Assembly: GCF_003610775.1 (NCBI RefSeq) | Contig: NZ_RAQO01000002.1 | Coordinates: forward strand, 1 to 64,000 | Reading direction: 5' to 3' | DNA length: 64,000 bases | Origin: Alginatibacterium sediminis | GTDB taxonomy: Bacteria > Pseudomonadota > Gammaproteobacteria > Enterobacterales > Celerinatantimonadaceae | Shown here: in pieces, positions 48,148 to 56,531 of the stretch | How the letters are laid out: each line of letters begins with the position of its first letter | Position numbering within the stretch: the first letter of the stretch is position 1 | Translations under genes and position numbers: made by a program | Notes under the pieces: generated by a model | What the model saw: only the letters and a program-made list of their open reading frames with translations | Told to the model about the DNA's origin: nothing | The model's database searches: none

Positions 48148-48252
48148 TAGTTAACACCATTAATTGAACGTAGATTTTATAAACAGGTCTCGACCAAATA
48201 GAGTCGAACCAACGAATCCGCATTTGCGACCCAAGCACTATTATCACTTGTG

Positions 48253-48299
48253 TGGGTGTTTCAACCCCCTAGCATTTTTTATGGGTGGGAAAACACCCA
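48253..48299 (+). promoter_or_regulatory. Paired upstream repeats, candidate activator sites for dctPQM
   Basis: Site 2 (48282-48299) is TGGGTG-N6-CACCCA, a perfect inverted repeat. Site 1 (48253-48270) is TGGGTG-N6-CCCCCT, the same layout with a weaker right arm. Their starts are 29 bases apart, close to three helical turns, and they lie 88-134 bases before the -24 element, as expected for an enhancer-binding protein such as DctD. No activator gene is in the window next to it. Confidence 0.5.
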
Positions 48300-48386
48300 A
48301 TTTACTTTAGAACTGCTTGAATATTAGCACCCTATATAGGCTAGCAAAGCCCGCCCCGAGCGGATTTTACGTTTTTGTGATCATGC

Positions 48387-48402
48387 TGGCGTATTTGTTG
48401 CT
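48387..48402 (+). promoter_or_regulatory. Sigma54 (-24/-12) promoter of dctPQM
   Basis: TGGCGT-N5-TTGCT with GG at 48388-48389 and GC at 48400-48401, exactly ten bases apart; 63 bases before the dctP ATG. C4-dicarboxylate TRAP operons are often sigma54-dependent. Confidence 0.6.
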
Positions 48403-48438
48403 GTACACACTGCGCCCTAGCCGAAATATCGGGCGTAG

Positions 48439-49446
<1,008 letters not shown>

Positions 49447-49501
49447 CACTATATGCCTGTAACCGTCCCTCGGCGGCTACAGGCAGCGCAAGGATCTGCG
49501 A

Positions 49502-50038
49502 ATGAATATTATAAACAAGCTACATAAGCTCGAAGAAAACCTCATCAGTCTCATTTTAGTTAGCATGACCTTACTGGTATTTTGGGAAGTTATCATGCGC
49601 TTCGTATTTAATGCCGGAATTCACTGGTCGCAAGAAGTGACGCTTTACCTGTCTGCCTGGTTAGTGCTGCTAGGCGCAAGTTGGGGCATACGCGAAGGCG
49701 CGCACATTGGCGTCGATGCCTTTGTTAAATTACTACCCGACCCCCTACATCGACTACTGAGCTTAGTCGCTATATTTTTGTGCCTCGTTTATTGCACATT
49801 ATTCTTATATGGAAGCTGGGTATATCTTGCCAAAATGAAAAGCGTAGGCATCGAAATGGAAGATTTACCAGTACAAAAATGGCAAGCCATGAGTGTTCTG
49901 ATTATAGGCTTTGCGCTGCTTAGTTTACGTTTCTTTGAATTAGCGTGGCGGGTGTATACCGGCAAGCAATTGGGCTTCCATTTGGCAGACGAAGCCAAAG
50001 AAAGTATGCACCTTATCGACGACACTAAACAGGACTGA
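49502..50038 (+). CDS. dctQ: TRAP transporter small permease DctQ
   Basis: A 178-residue protein with four predicted membrane segments. VFWEVIMRFVFNAGIHWSQEVTLYL and LGASWGIREGAHIGVDAF are hallmarks of the small TRAP subunit. Four bases separate it from dctM. Works with DctM in sodium-driven uptake. Confidence 0.9.
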   Translation: MNIINKLHKLEENLISLILVSMTLLVFWEVIMRFVFNAGIHWSQEVTLYLSAWLVLLGASWGIREGAHIGVDAFVKLLPDPLHRLLSLVAIFLCLVYCTLFLYGSWVYLAKMKSVGIEMEDLPVQKWQAMSVLIIGFALLSLRFFELAWRVYTGKQLGFHLADEAKESMHLIDDTKQD

Positions 50039-50042
50039 CAGC

Positions 50043-51440
50043 ATGACTACACTCACTTTATTTGCGCTGTTGTTCGTTTGTATGTTCATTGGCATGCCCA
50101 TCGCTATTGCCTTGGGATTTTCCAGTATGATGACCATTTTGTTGTTTTCTAGCGACAGTTTGGCCAGCATTTCCTTGAAACTATTTGAAGCAGCATCCGA
50201 GCATTACACTTTACTTGCTATTCCCTTCTTTATTTTGTCCTCATCATTTCTCTCAACCGGTGGTGTCGCCAAACGATTAATTAACTTTGCTATCAATTCT
50301 GTAGGCCACATTCGCGGTGGACTAGCTATGGCTTCGGTACTCGCATGTATGTTGTTTGCTGCAGTGTCGGGATCGAGTCCCGCAACTGTTGCAGCCATTG
50401 GCTCGATTGTGATTGCTGGTATGGTCCGCTCAGGGTATCCCGAGTCCTTTGCAGCTGGTGTAATCGCCAACGCTGGTACCTTGGGAATTTTGATTCCCCC
50501 ATCTATCGTAATGTTGGTATATGCAGCTGCGACTGAGGTTTCGGCTTCTAGAATGTTCATGGCCGGCTTTATTCCAGGCATCATGATGGGAAGCATACTC
50601 ATGATTGCAATCTACGTCGTCGCACGAATCAAAGGGTTACCCTCACAACCTTTTCCAGGGCTTGGGGCTTGGGGCTTAAGCTTAGCCAAAGCATCCGGTG
50701 GTTTGATGCTAATTATTCTAGTGCTGGGGTCTATTTACGGCGGTGTGGCTAGCCCAACAGAAGCAGCATCCGTTGCGGCTATTTACGCCTATTTGGTCGC
50801 TGTTTGGGGCTATCGCGATATCGGGCCATTGAAAGACACCCCGTGGCGCAAGCCAGGACAGTCGCTGGTTTCAAGTGTATTTAGCAACATTATAAGCTTG
50901 CCCTATGTGTTCGTCGCTTCGTTTACCAATAAAGAAGTAAGGCTTGTGGTCAAAGATGCAGCAAAAGTCTCCATCATGCTGCTGTTCATCATTGCTAACG
51001 CCATGTTGTTCGCTCATGTGCTCACGACTGAACGCATTCCGCACATGATTGCTGAGTCCATCGTAAGCCATGGACTCGAAGCTTGGGCCTTCTTAATCGT
51101 AGTGAATATACTGTTACTAATTGCCGGTAACTTTATGGAACCAACTGCAATTTTGTTAATCATGGCGCCAATCTTATTTCCAATTGCGACTCAACTAGGT
51201 ATTGATCCCATCCATCTTGGAATCATTATGGTTGTGAACATGGAAATAGGCATGCTGACTCCACCGGTAGGACTGAACCTATTTGTAACTGCAGGGATAA
51301 CGGGGCGCAGCATTGGCTGGGTTATCAAGGCCTGCCTACCTTGGCTAAGCTTGCTACTAATATTCCTAATGATGATCACCTATATTCCGCAAATATCATT
51401 ATTTTTGCCGGAATTCTTCGATCGTATGAATGGTTATTAG
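50043..51440 (+). CDS. dctM: TRAP transporter large permease DctM
   Basis: A 465-residue polytopic membrane protein. MFIGMPIAIALGFSSM, AAVSGSSPATVAAIGSIVI, AGTLGILIPPSIVMLVYA and MEIGMLTPPVGLNLFVTAG are signature stretches of the DctM/SiaM family. It is about 35-40 residues longer than the compact DctM because of an extended polar loop around residues 260-305, a length seen in some marine gammaproteobacteria. It carries the substrate path; last gene of the operon. Confidence 0.92.
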   Translation: MTTLTLFALLFVCMFIGMPIAIALGFSSMMTILLFSSDSLASISLKLFEAASEHYTLLAIPFFILSSSFLSTGGVAKRLINFAINSVGHIRGGLAMASVLACMLFAAVSGSSPATVAAIGSIVIAGMVRSGYPESFAAGVIANAGTLGILIPPSIVMLVYAAATEVSASRMFMAGFIPGIMMGSILMIAIYVVARIKGLPSQPFPGLGAWGLSLAKASGGLMLIILVLGSIYGGVASPTEAASVAAIYAYLVAVWGYRDIGPLKDTPWRKPGQSLVSSVFSNIISLPYVFVASFTNKEVRLVVKDAAKVSIMLLFIIANAMLFAHVLTTERIPHMIAESIVSHGLEAWAFLIVVNILLLIAGNFMEPTAILLIMAPILFPIATQLGIDPIHLGIIMVVNMEIGMLTPPVGLNLFVTAGITGRSIGWVIKACLPWLSLLLIFLMMITYIPQISLFLPEFFDRMNGY

Positions 51441-51454
51441 GCGCTATAAAATAA

Positions 51455-51482
51455 TGTATGCTTAGCTTCGGCTAGGCATACA
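51455..51482 (+). terminator. UUCG-capped hairpin between dctM and tag
   Basis: TGTATGCTTAGC, loop TTCG, GCTAGGCATACA: twelve pairs with one T-G, capped by the very stable UUCG tetraloop. No T-run follows, so it may protect dct mRNA 3' ends or reduce read-through into tag. Confidence 0.55.
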
Positions 51483-51493
51483 TCGAGTTCTAT

Positions 51494-52099
51494 ATGACAT
51501 CAATGATTAAACAGCGCTGTTTTAGCACCCAGCAGGACCACATCTATAATACTTACCATGATGAGGTCTGGGGACGACCGGTTTACGACTCGCTACAATT
51601 GTTTGAAAAGCTTTGTCTCGATGGCCAACAAGCGGGGCTTTCATGGATTACTATCTTAAAGAAACAAGCCAGTTACGAAGCGGCTTACGCAAACTTTGAC
51701 CCAAAAGAAATAGCCAGTTTCGGTCAAGATCAAGTTGAAGCCCTGATGCTTAATCCGGGTATTGTCCGCAATCGTCTAAAAATAAATTCCATTATTAAAA
51801 ATGCACAGGCTTATTTGCGATTAGAGCAACAAGGTGTCATTTTTTCAGACTATTTGTGGAGTTTTGTCGGAGGCGAGCCACGCATCAATAATTACCAAAC
51901 CAGTAAGGATATCCCAGCTACAAGCAGTGAATCTGAGGCGATGTCTAAAGCGTTAAAAAAAGACGGGTTTAATTTTGTGGGTCCAACAATTTGTTATGCC
52001 TTCATGCAAGCTGCGGGCTTGATCATAGAACTTAGCGATGATTGTGACGTGCACAATAAAGACAATTTGTCACAACTGCTGGTTGGGACTAGGGATTAG
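51494..52099 (+). CDS. tag: DNA-3-methyladenine glycosylase I
   Basis: A 201-residue base-excision repair enzyme. IYNTYHDEVWGRPVYDS, LDGQQAGLSWITILKKQASY and FKFVG-like FNFVGPTICYAFMQAAGLI match E. coli Tag closely. Of the zinc ligands known in E. coli, the N-terminal Cys (KQRC) and His (TYHDE) and the C-terminal Cys (SDDC) are present, but Leu occupies the place of the second His; a nearby His (CDVH) might substitute. The ATG at 51494 has GAG upstream; an in-frame ATG nine bases later is also possible. Confidence 0.92.
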   Translation: MTSMIKQRCFSTQQDHIYNTYHDEVWGRPVYDSLQLFEKLCLDGQQAGLSWITILKKQASYEAAYANFDPKEIASFGQDQVEALMLNPGIVRNRLKINSIIKNAQAYLRLEQQGVIFSDYLWSFVGGEPRINNYQTSKDIPATSSESEAMSKALKKDGFNFVGPTICYAFMQAAGLIIELSDDCDVHNKDNLSQLLVGTRD

Positions 52100-52215
52100 A
52101 TACGAATCATGAAGAGTTTGCCTGATCGGCAATAATGGTTTATTACAGGTTATTCTTAGGCTTTCCTGGCTCTACCGCACGGGTCGGTACCTAGCCAAAT
52201 CTTACTTTATTAAAA

Positions 52216-52308
52216 CTAAAAGCGATCGTAGAAACGCTGCTCTTGTTCTGCTTGGCTTAGGCCATCGTTATTCTTAAAAAATCCGTTAAAAACTGTTAAA
52301 TATTTCAT
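52216..52308 (-). CDS. Tiny gene A of the tandem array (30 aa, MKYLTVF type)
   Basis: ATG preceded by GGAG at six bases. It encodes a 30-residue peptide with an aromatic N-terminal half (MKYLTVFNGFF), a polar hinge (KNNDGLS) and a charged end (QAEQEQRFYDRF). It differs from copy C by ten of 93 bases; eight codons differ silently and one changes Ser to Arg at residue 29. That pattern shows selection on the protein. Last gene of the array on this strand. No family recognised; function unknown. Confidence 0.8.
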   Translation of the reverse strand: MKYLTVFNGFFKNNDGLSQAEQEQRFYDRF

Positions 52309-52333
52309 GCTGAACTCCAATGATGTGGTTATA

Positions 52334-52426
52334 TTAGTAACGGTCGTAAAACTGTTGCTCTTTTTCACTAGCACTCATATGCGGATTATTAGTGTAGTTG
52401 GCAAAATAGGCTGCAAATAAATTCAT
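52334..52426 (-). CDS. Tiny gene B of the tandem array (30 aa)
   Basis: ATG with AGAGGA about eight bases upstream. A 30-residue peptide with aromatic N-terminal half MNLFAAYFANY, then TNNPHM and the conserved end SASEKEQQFYDRY. It shares 12 of the last 16 residues with gene D but has a different N-terminus. It lies 25 bases upstream of gene A. Function unknown. Confidence 0.78.
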   Translation of the reverse strand: MNLFAAYFANYTNNPHMSASEKEQQFYDRY

Positions 52427-52456
52427 AATATTTTCCTCTGTTTATAACTTAACTTA

Positions 52457-52549
52457 CTAGAAACTGTCGTAGAAACGTTGCTCTTGCTCTGCTTGGCTTA
52501 GGCCATCGTTATTTTTGAAAAAACCATTAAAAACTGTTAAATATTTCAT
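52457..52549 (-). CDS. Tiny gene C of the tandem array (30 aa, MKYLTVF type)
   Basis: ATG with AGGAG seven bases upstream, a near-ideal start site. The 30-residue product is identical to gene A except Ser for Arg at position 29 (ends FYDSF). Ten base differences from A, eight of them silent third-position changes. Function unknown. Confidence 0.8.
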   Translation of the reverse strand: MKYLTVFNGFFKNNDGLSQAEQEQRFYDSF

Positions 52550-52575
52550 GTTTATCTCCTAATGATGTGGCTTGA

Positions 52576-52674
52576 TTAGTAACGGTCGTAAAAACGTTGT
52601 TCTTGTTCTTGAGCGCTCATATGGTTATCTGCTTTGAACACATTGGTGTATAAGTAGGTGAATACGTTAGTCAT
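52576..52674 (-). CDS. Tiny gene D of the tandem array (32 aa), first in the series
   Basis: ATG with GAGG six bases upstream. A 32-residue peptide with MTNVFTYLYTNVF at the N-terminus, KADNHM, and the conserved end SAQEQEQRFYDRY. It is the promoter-proximal gene. The 366-base AT-rich gap upstream has TATTAT near 52756-52761 (leftward) as a possible -10, without a good -35. Function unknown; the paired aromatic and charged halves could form an amphipathic, membrane-contacting helix, which is inference. Confidence 0.78.
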   Translation of the reverse strand: MTNVFTYLYTNVFKADNHMSAQEQEQRFYDRY

Positions 52675-53040
52675 GATGTACCTCACAAAATGTAAATTTA
52701 TAGTTGTTTTATTGAGAAACCCCTTGAATGTCGCTGAATTTCTCTTACGGGCTAATAATAAGTGATTTAGCGCACACTAAGTATTGTTATATTTAGTTTT
52801 ATTATTACGATATTTAACTTTTAGTAATTTAATTACCAAAAAATGCAAATATGTAACTTGAAAACGGTTTCTAATTACGTTTTTACGCCGACAAGTGCGA
52901 AACCATGCGGATCTATTAGTGTGAGTTGAATTTGGGGGCTACTGTTAGGAAGTTTGTCGAATTTCAAAGCGGCTATTTATCTACTTCAGCATTATAGCTA
53001 AGAACAACACTGTTGTTGTTCTTAGCGAGCAGTCACTAAG
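52675..53040. other. AT-rich gap upstream of the tiny-gene array (366 bases)
   Basis: It must contain the promoter of the array and the end of the GFA gene transcript. Apart from the 13-pair hairpin at 52997-53026, nothing was recognised; no further copy of the tiny genes was found in either strand. Confidence 0.55.
52997..53026 (-). terminator. Perfect 13-bp hairpin after the GFA gene
   Basis: GCTAAGAACAACA, loop CTGT, TGTTGTTCTTAGC, 15 bases after the GFA stop. The position suits a terminator for the efflux operon, but no T-run follows, so processing or a different regulatory role is possible. Confidence 0.5.
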
Positions 53041-53418
53041 TTAAATATATTGCCAAGAATCAGCGCCATCAAATAGGCGCTGTTCAAAGTCTTTTATCAC
53101 TAGTGGTTCACACATTCGACCATTGAGAGCAAAACGCTCGGTTGCGTCTTCTTTATAGTCCTGGCGCTCAGGGTTAGCACTGTAATGTGTCAAACTTGCG
53201 CAATGGCGACAAAAACAGAAGTTAATCATGCGATCTCCACATTGATAAATGTGGATGTCTTTAGGCTTGGCTGTTAGCTCAGCAAACTGCTTTTGACCAT
53301 ATATCCACAACGGTGCATAGCGACGACAAACCGAACAATTGCAGCTCGTCATTTGTTTATTCGCTTGCTCCAAACTTATTTTTATCCTGCCACAATGACA
53401 ACTAGCTTCTAAGCGCAT
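53041..53418 (-). CDS. GFA family zinc protein (glutathione-dependent formaldehyde-activating fold)
   Basis: A 125-residue protein with the GFA/CENP-V zinc pattern: CHCGRI near residue 7, CNCSVCRR near 30 and CFCRHC near 73, seven or more cysteines that would bind two zinc ions. The family name is historical; true substrates are mostly unknown. It begins two bases after the RND pump gene, so it belongs to that operon. Confidence 0.85.
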   Translation of the reverse strand: MRLEASCHCGRIKISLEQANKQMTSCNCSVCRRYAPLWIYGQKQFAELTAKPKDIHIYQCGDRMINFCFCRHCASLTHYSANPERQDYKEDATERFALNGRMCEPLVIKDFEQRLFDGADSWQYI

Positions 53419-53420
53419 AC

Positions 53421-56400
53421 TTAATCCTTGGTTTCACTTTCCAAAAGCTGCTGCTCGAGTTGTTGCGCAACATAATCAGGTGAATGGGTATGCTTACATA
53501 ATAGTCGATACATCATCGGGACGATGAACAGACTAACGAGGCTTGCGAGTAGCATGCCAAAGAAAACTACGGTACCAACCGCTATTCGACTCTCCGAACC
53601 TGCGCCACTAGCGAGTAACAAAGGAAGCGATCCAAATAGCGTTGTAGCAGCTGTCATTAAAATGGGTCTTAAACGACGTGCCGAAGCCTCGACGATCGCA
53701 GTCTCAAACGCCAAACCTCTATCTCTAAGCTGATTGATGAATTCAACAATCAAAATACCATTTTTAGTCACCATGCCAATGAGCATGATCAAACCAATTT
53801 GACTATAGATATTCAAACCTTGGTTATTCAACCACAATCCCATGAATCCCCCAGCAATACCCATTGGAACTGTAAACATAACCACTAGCGGGTTAATAAA
53901 GCTTTCAAACTGAGCAGCCAATACTAAATAAACAACCAGTAAAGCCAATGCAAAAACTACCCAAGTACTGCTTTGATTCTCAACGAAGTCACGTGACTCA
54001 CCGGCGTAATCAATGACAATGTCAGGTGGCAATATCTCTCTGGCTTGTTCTTGTAAAAATGCTAGCGCCTCACCTAGGGTGCTGCCATCGGCCACATTTG
54101 CCTTTAAGGTAATTGATTTTTGTTTTTGAAAGTGACTCAAGCGCTGAGCTGAGGCTACTTCTTCTATAGTTGCCACGGTGTCCAAAGTGACAAGTTCACC
54201 TTTGTCTGTGCGCAGGTAAATACGCGATAGATCACTAACACTGTTAAAACTATCCTCGTCGCCACGCAAGTAAACATCATACTCTTCACCGCGTTCGACG
54301 AAGGTAGTTTCAGAGCGACCGCCTAGCATGATCTCAAGAGCGTTCGCGACATCGCTGACAGCAATTCCCAATTGATTAGCGCGGTCTTTGTTTACGCTAG
54401 CCAAGAGCTCAGGCGTTGTTTGTGAGTAATCAAGATCAGGCCGTTGCATGATGCCACTTTCTTCTGCAATATTTTGCAGCTTGATGGCCCATTGATGAAG
54501 CTCATCGTAATCTGCGCCGCCTAATACAAACTGCACCGCTTCGCTAGATCCGCGTCGCGAGCCAGGCTGCATCGCACGCAACCAAACGTCACTAATGCCA
54601 GACAAGCGTTTGTTTATGATACCAACCGCTTGGGTGGCCGTTTCATCGCGTAAATCCCAATCTTCAAGTTGTAAAATGACTAGACCTGTTTGGTCGCCAG
54701 CGCGTCCACCGAAAGCCGGTGCTTGTATACTAAAGGAGCGCACTAGCCCTTCTCCAACTAACGGAAGCAAACGCGATTCAACTTCTTCCATATTACTCGC
54801 CATACGGTTATAGCTGGTGCCTTCAGCTCCTTTAACAAACACATAAATGACTCCACGGTCCTCAGTAGGCGTCAGCTCTGATGGCACCTTTTGACTAAAG
54901 CTATAACTGAGCAAAATAAATCCAATCAGTACTAGCGGTGCAAAAATGGCATTGGGCATCAACCAGCTTAATGCGTTTTTATAGCCCTGGGTGAGCTTGT
55001 TTAAGCCTTTATCAATAACCCGCGTGAGCCAAATTTGCTTGCGCTCACTACGTAACATTTTGCTTGCAAGTGCCGGGCTTAGGGTCAGCGCAATCACCGA
55101 CGAAAAAATCACCGCGACCGCAAGTAGCACCGAGAATTCGACAAAGAGTCGACCAATACTGCCTTCCATAAAGGATATAGGCAAAAATACCATGACCAAA
55201 ACCATGGTCGTTGCAATAACTGCAAACCCAACTTCTCGGGTGCCTTTGTAGGCGGCAACCAGTGGCGTTTCACCCTTATCTAAATGCACGTAGATATTTT
55301 CGACCACTACGATTGCATCATCAACTACCAGACCAATGGCTAAGATCAAGGCCATCAGTGTTAATAGGTTGATTGAAAAACCAAAGAAGTAAGCGGCACT
55401 AAAGGCAGCGATGAGAGACACCGGCACCGTAATTGCCGGGATCAAGGTTGCACGAAGCTGACCAATAAAGAGATAGAGCACTAGCACCACTAAAATTGCG
55501 GTGAGCAAAATGGTACTTAGAACCTCCAAGATTGCGCGTTCAATAAATTTGGTGGAGTCATAATCTACATAAAGCTGGGTACCGTCAGGTATTGCATCTT
55601 GCAACAGGGAGACTTGTCTGCGTACCTCAGATGCTATCGACAAAGGATTCGCGTCCGACTGCGGCACAATACCTAAGCTTAGGTTGGTGACACCGTCACT
55701 TTTAAAGGTCGAGTTTTCATTTTGAGCACCAATATATACATCAGCAATATCGCGCAAATAGATGGCTTGTCCATCACTACTATTGCCTACAACCAGCCCT
55801 TCAAAGTCTTCAACACTCTGATAAATCCGCTGCGTTCTGACAGACATGGTTGTAGTATCGTTTCTAACCTGGCCGCCTGGCAGCTCAACGTTCTCTTTAC
55901 GCAGCGCTGCAGTTACATCGTTGGTTGTAACTTTTCTACCCGCCATTAAATCGGGATCAAACTTAACATAGAGAACCTTATACAGAGCCCCCGTATAGTC
56001 GACTGAACTCACCCCATTGATAAGCGAGAATCGGTTTTCTAAAACTCTTTCAGCGTAGTCGGTTAGATCGCTGCGATCCATGGTCTGCGAAACTAAGTTC
56101 ACATATAGGGCAACTTCACCGCTACCATTATCTTTGGATACAACCGGATCATTGGCATCGTCGGGTAAGCTTCGCTGAGCCCTTGATACTGCATCTCGTA
56201 CATCACTAACACCGACATTGAGGTCCCAATCTAAGTCAAACTCGATGCTAATCCGAGATGAACCATTACGAGTTGTTGATGTGATCGACTTAATACCGCT
56301 GATCCCCGATAATTGATCTTCGAGGTTAGAGGTTACTTGGCTTTCCATGACTGACGCCGAAGCGCCGGGGTAACTGGTGCTAACCGAAACCACAGGACTG

Positions 56401-56522
56401 TCGATCTGTGGCATTTCTCGAATAGCTAAGCGACTGATTGAAACAAGCCCAAACAAAAGCAATAAACCCGATAATACAAATGCAAAAACGGGACGCTTAA
56501 CTGACACATCTGATAACAACAT
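53421..56522 (-). CDS. RND efflux transporter permease (AcrB/HAE1 family)
   Basis: A 1033-residue inner-membrane pump. N-terminal SVKRPVFAFVLSGLLLLFG, periplasmic pore domains, the proton-relay pair of aspartates in GLVVDDAIVVVENIYVHL (segment 4), GGFMGLWL-type segments and KNGILIVEFINQLRD near the C-terminus are typical. Twelve membrane segments are expected. It exports drugs, dyes or solvents with its adaptor, encoded nine bases upstream. No outer-membrane channel gene is present, so a shared TolC is needed. Normal length. Confidence 0.93.
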   Translation of the reverse strand: MLLSDVSVKRPVFAFVLSGLLLLFGLVSISRLAIREMPQIDSPVVSVSTSYPGASASVMESQVTSNLEDQLSGISGIKSITSTTRNGSSRISIEFDLDWDLNVGVSDVRDAVSRAQRSLPDDANDPVVSKDNGSGEVALYVNLVSQTMDRSDLTDYAERVLENRFSLINGVSSVDYTGALYKVLYVKFDPDLMAGRKVTTNDVTAALRKENVELPGGQVRNDTTTMSVRTQRIYQSVEDFEGLVVGNSSDGQAIYLRDIADVYIGAQNENSTFKSDGVTNLSLGIVPQSDANPLSIASEVRRQVSLLQDAIPDGTQLYVDYDSTKFIERAILEVLSTILLTAILVVLVLYLFIGQLRATLIPAITVPVSLIAAFSAAYFFGFSINLLTLMALILAIGLVVDDAIVVVENIYVHLDKGETPLVAAYKGTREVGFAVIATTMVLVMVFLPISFMEGSIGRLFVEFSVLLAVAVIFSSVIALTLSPALASKMLRSERKQIWLTRVIDKGLNKLTQGYKNALSWLMPNAIFAPLVLIGFILLSYSFSQKVPSELTPTEDRGVIYVFVKGAEGTSYNRMASNMEEVESRLLPLVGEGLVRSFSIQAPAFGGRAGDQTGLVILQLEDWDLRDETATQAVGIINKRLSGISDVWLRAMQPGSRRGSSEAVQFVLGGADYDELHQWAIKLQNIAEESGIMQRPDLDYSQTTPELLASVNKDRANQLGIAVSDVANALEIMLGGRSETTFVERGEEYDVYLRGDEDSFNSVSDLSRIYLRTDKGELVTLDTVATIEEVASAQRLSHFQKQKSITLKANVADGSTLGEALAFLQEQAREILPPDIVIDYAGESRDFVENQSSTWVVFALALLVVYLVLAAQFESFINPLVVMFTVPMGIAGGFMGLWLNNQGLNIYSQIGLIMLIGMVTKNGILIVEFINQLRDRGLAFETAIVEASARRLRPILMTAATTLFGSLPLLLASGAGSESRIAVGTVVFFGMLLASLVSLFIVPMMYRLLCKHTHSPDYVAQQLEQQLLESETKD

Positions 56523-56531
56523 GACTAGCCC

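Larger units (their letters stand above)
52216..52674 (-). repeat. Tandem duplication of a two-gene unit of about 240 bases
   Basis: The unit D-C (52457-52674) and the unit B-A (52216-52426) have the same layout: a gene ending FYDRY, a 25-26-base spacer with similar sequence (CATCATT-type strings and a shared ribosome binding site), then a gene of the MKYLTVF type. Equivalent positions are 241-242 bases apart. Copies of the second gene are 89% identical; copies of the first have diverged at the N-terminus, so the duplication is not recent. Confidence 0.8.

Noticed and set aside
48180-48240. tRNA-like string (GAGTCGAACCAACGAATCCGC) in the glgC upstream region
   Set aside because: Resembles the T-arm complement only superficially; no acceptor, D or anticodon arms can be folded around it.
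52216-52674. Reading the repeated block as a CRISPR array or as a repeat-only element
   Set aside because: Repeats are about 240 bases with open frames and ribosome binding sites; differences between copies fall at third codon positions, so protein coding explains them better.
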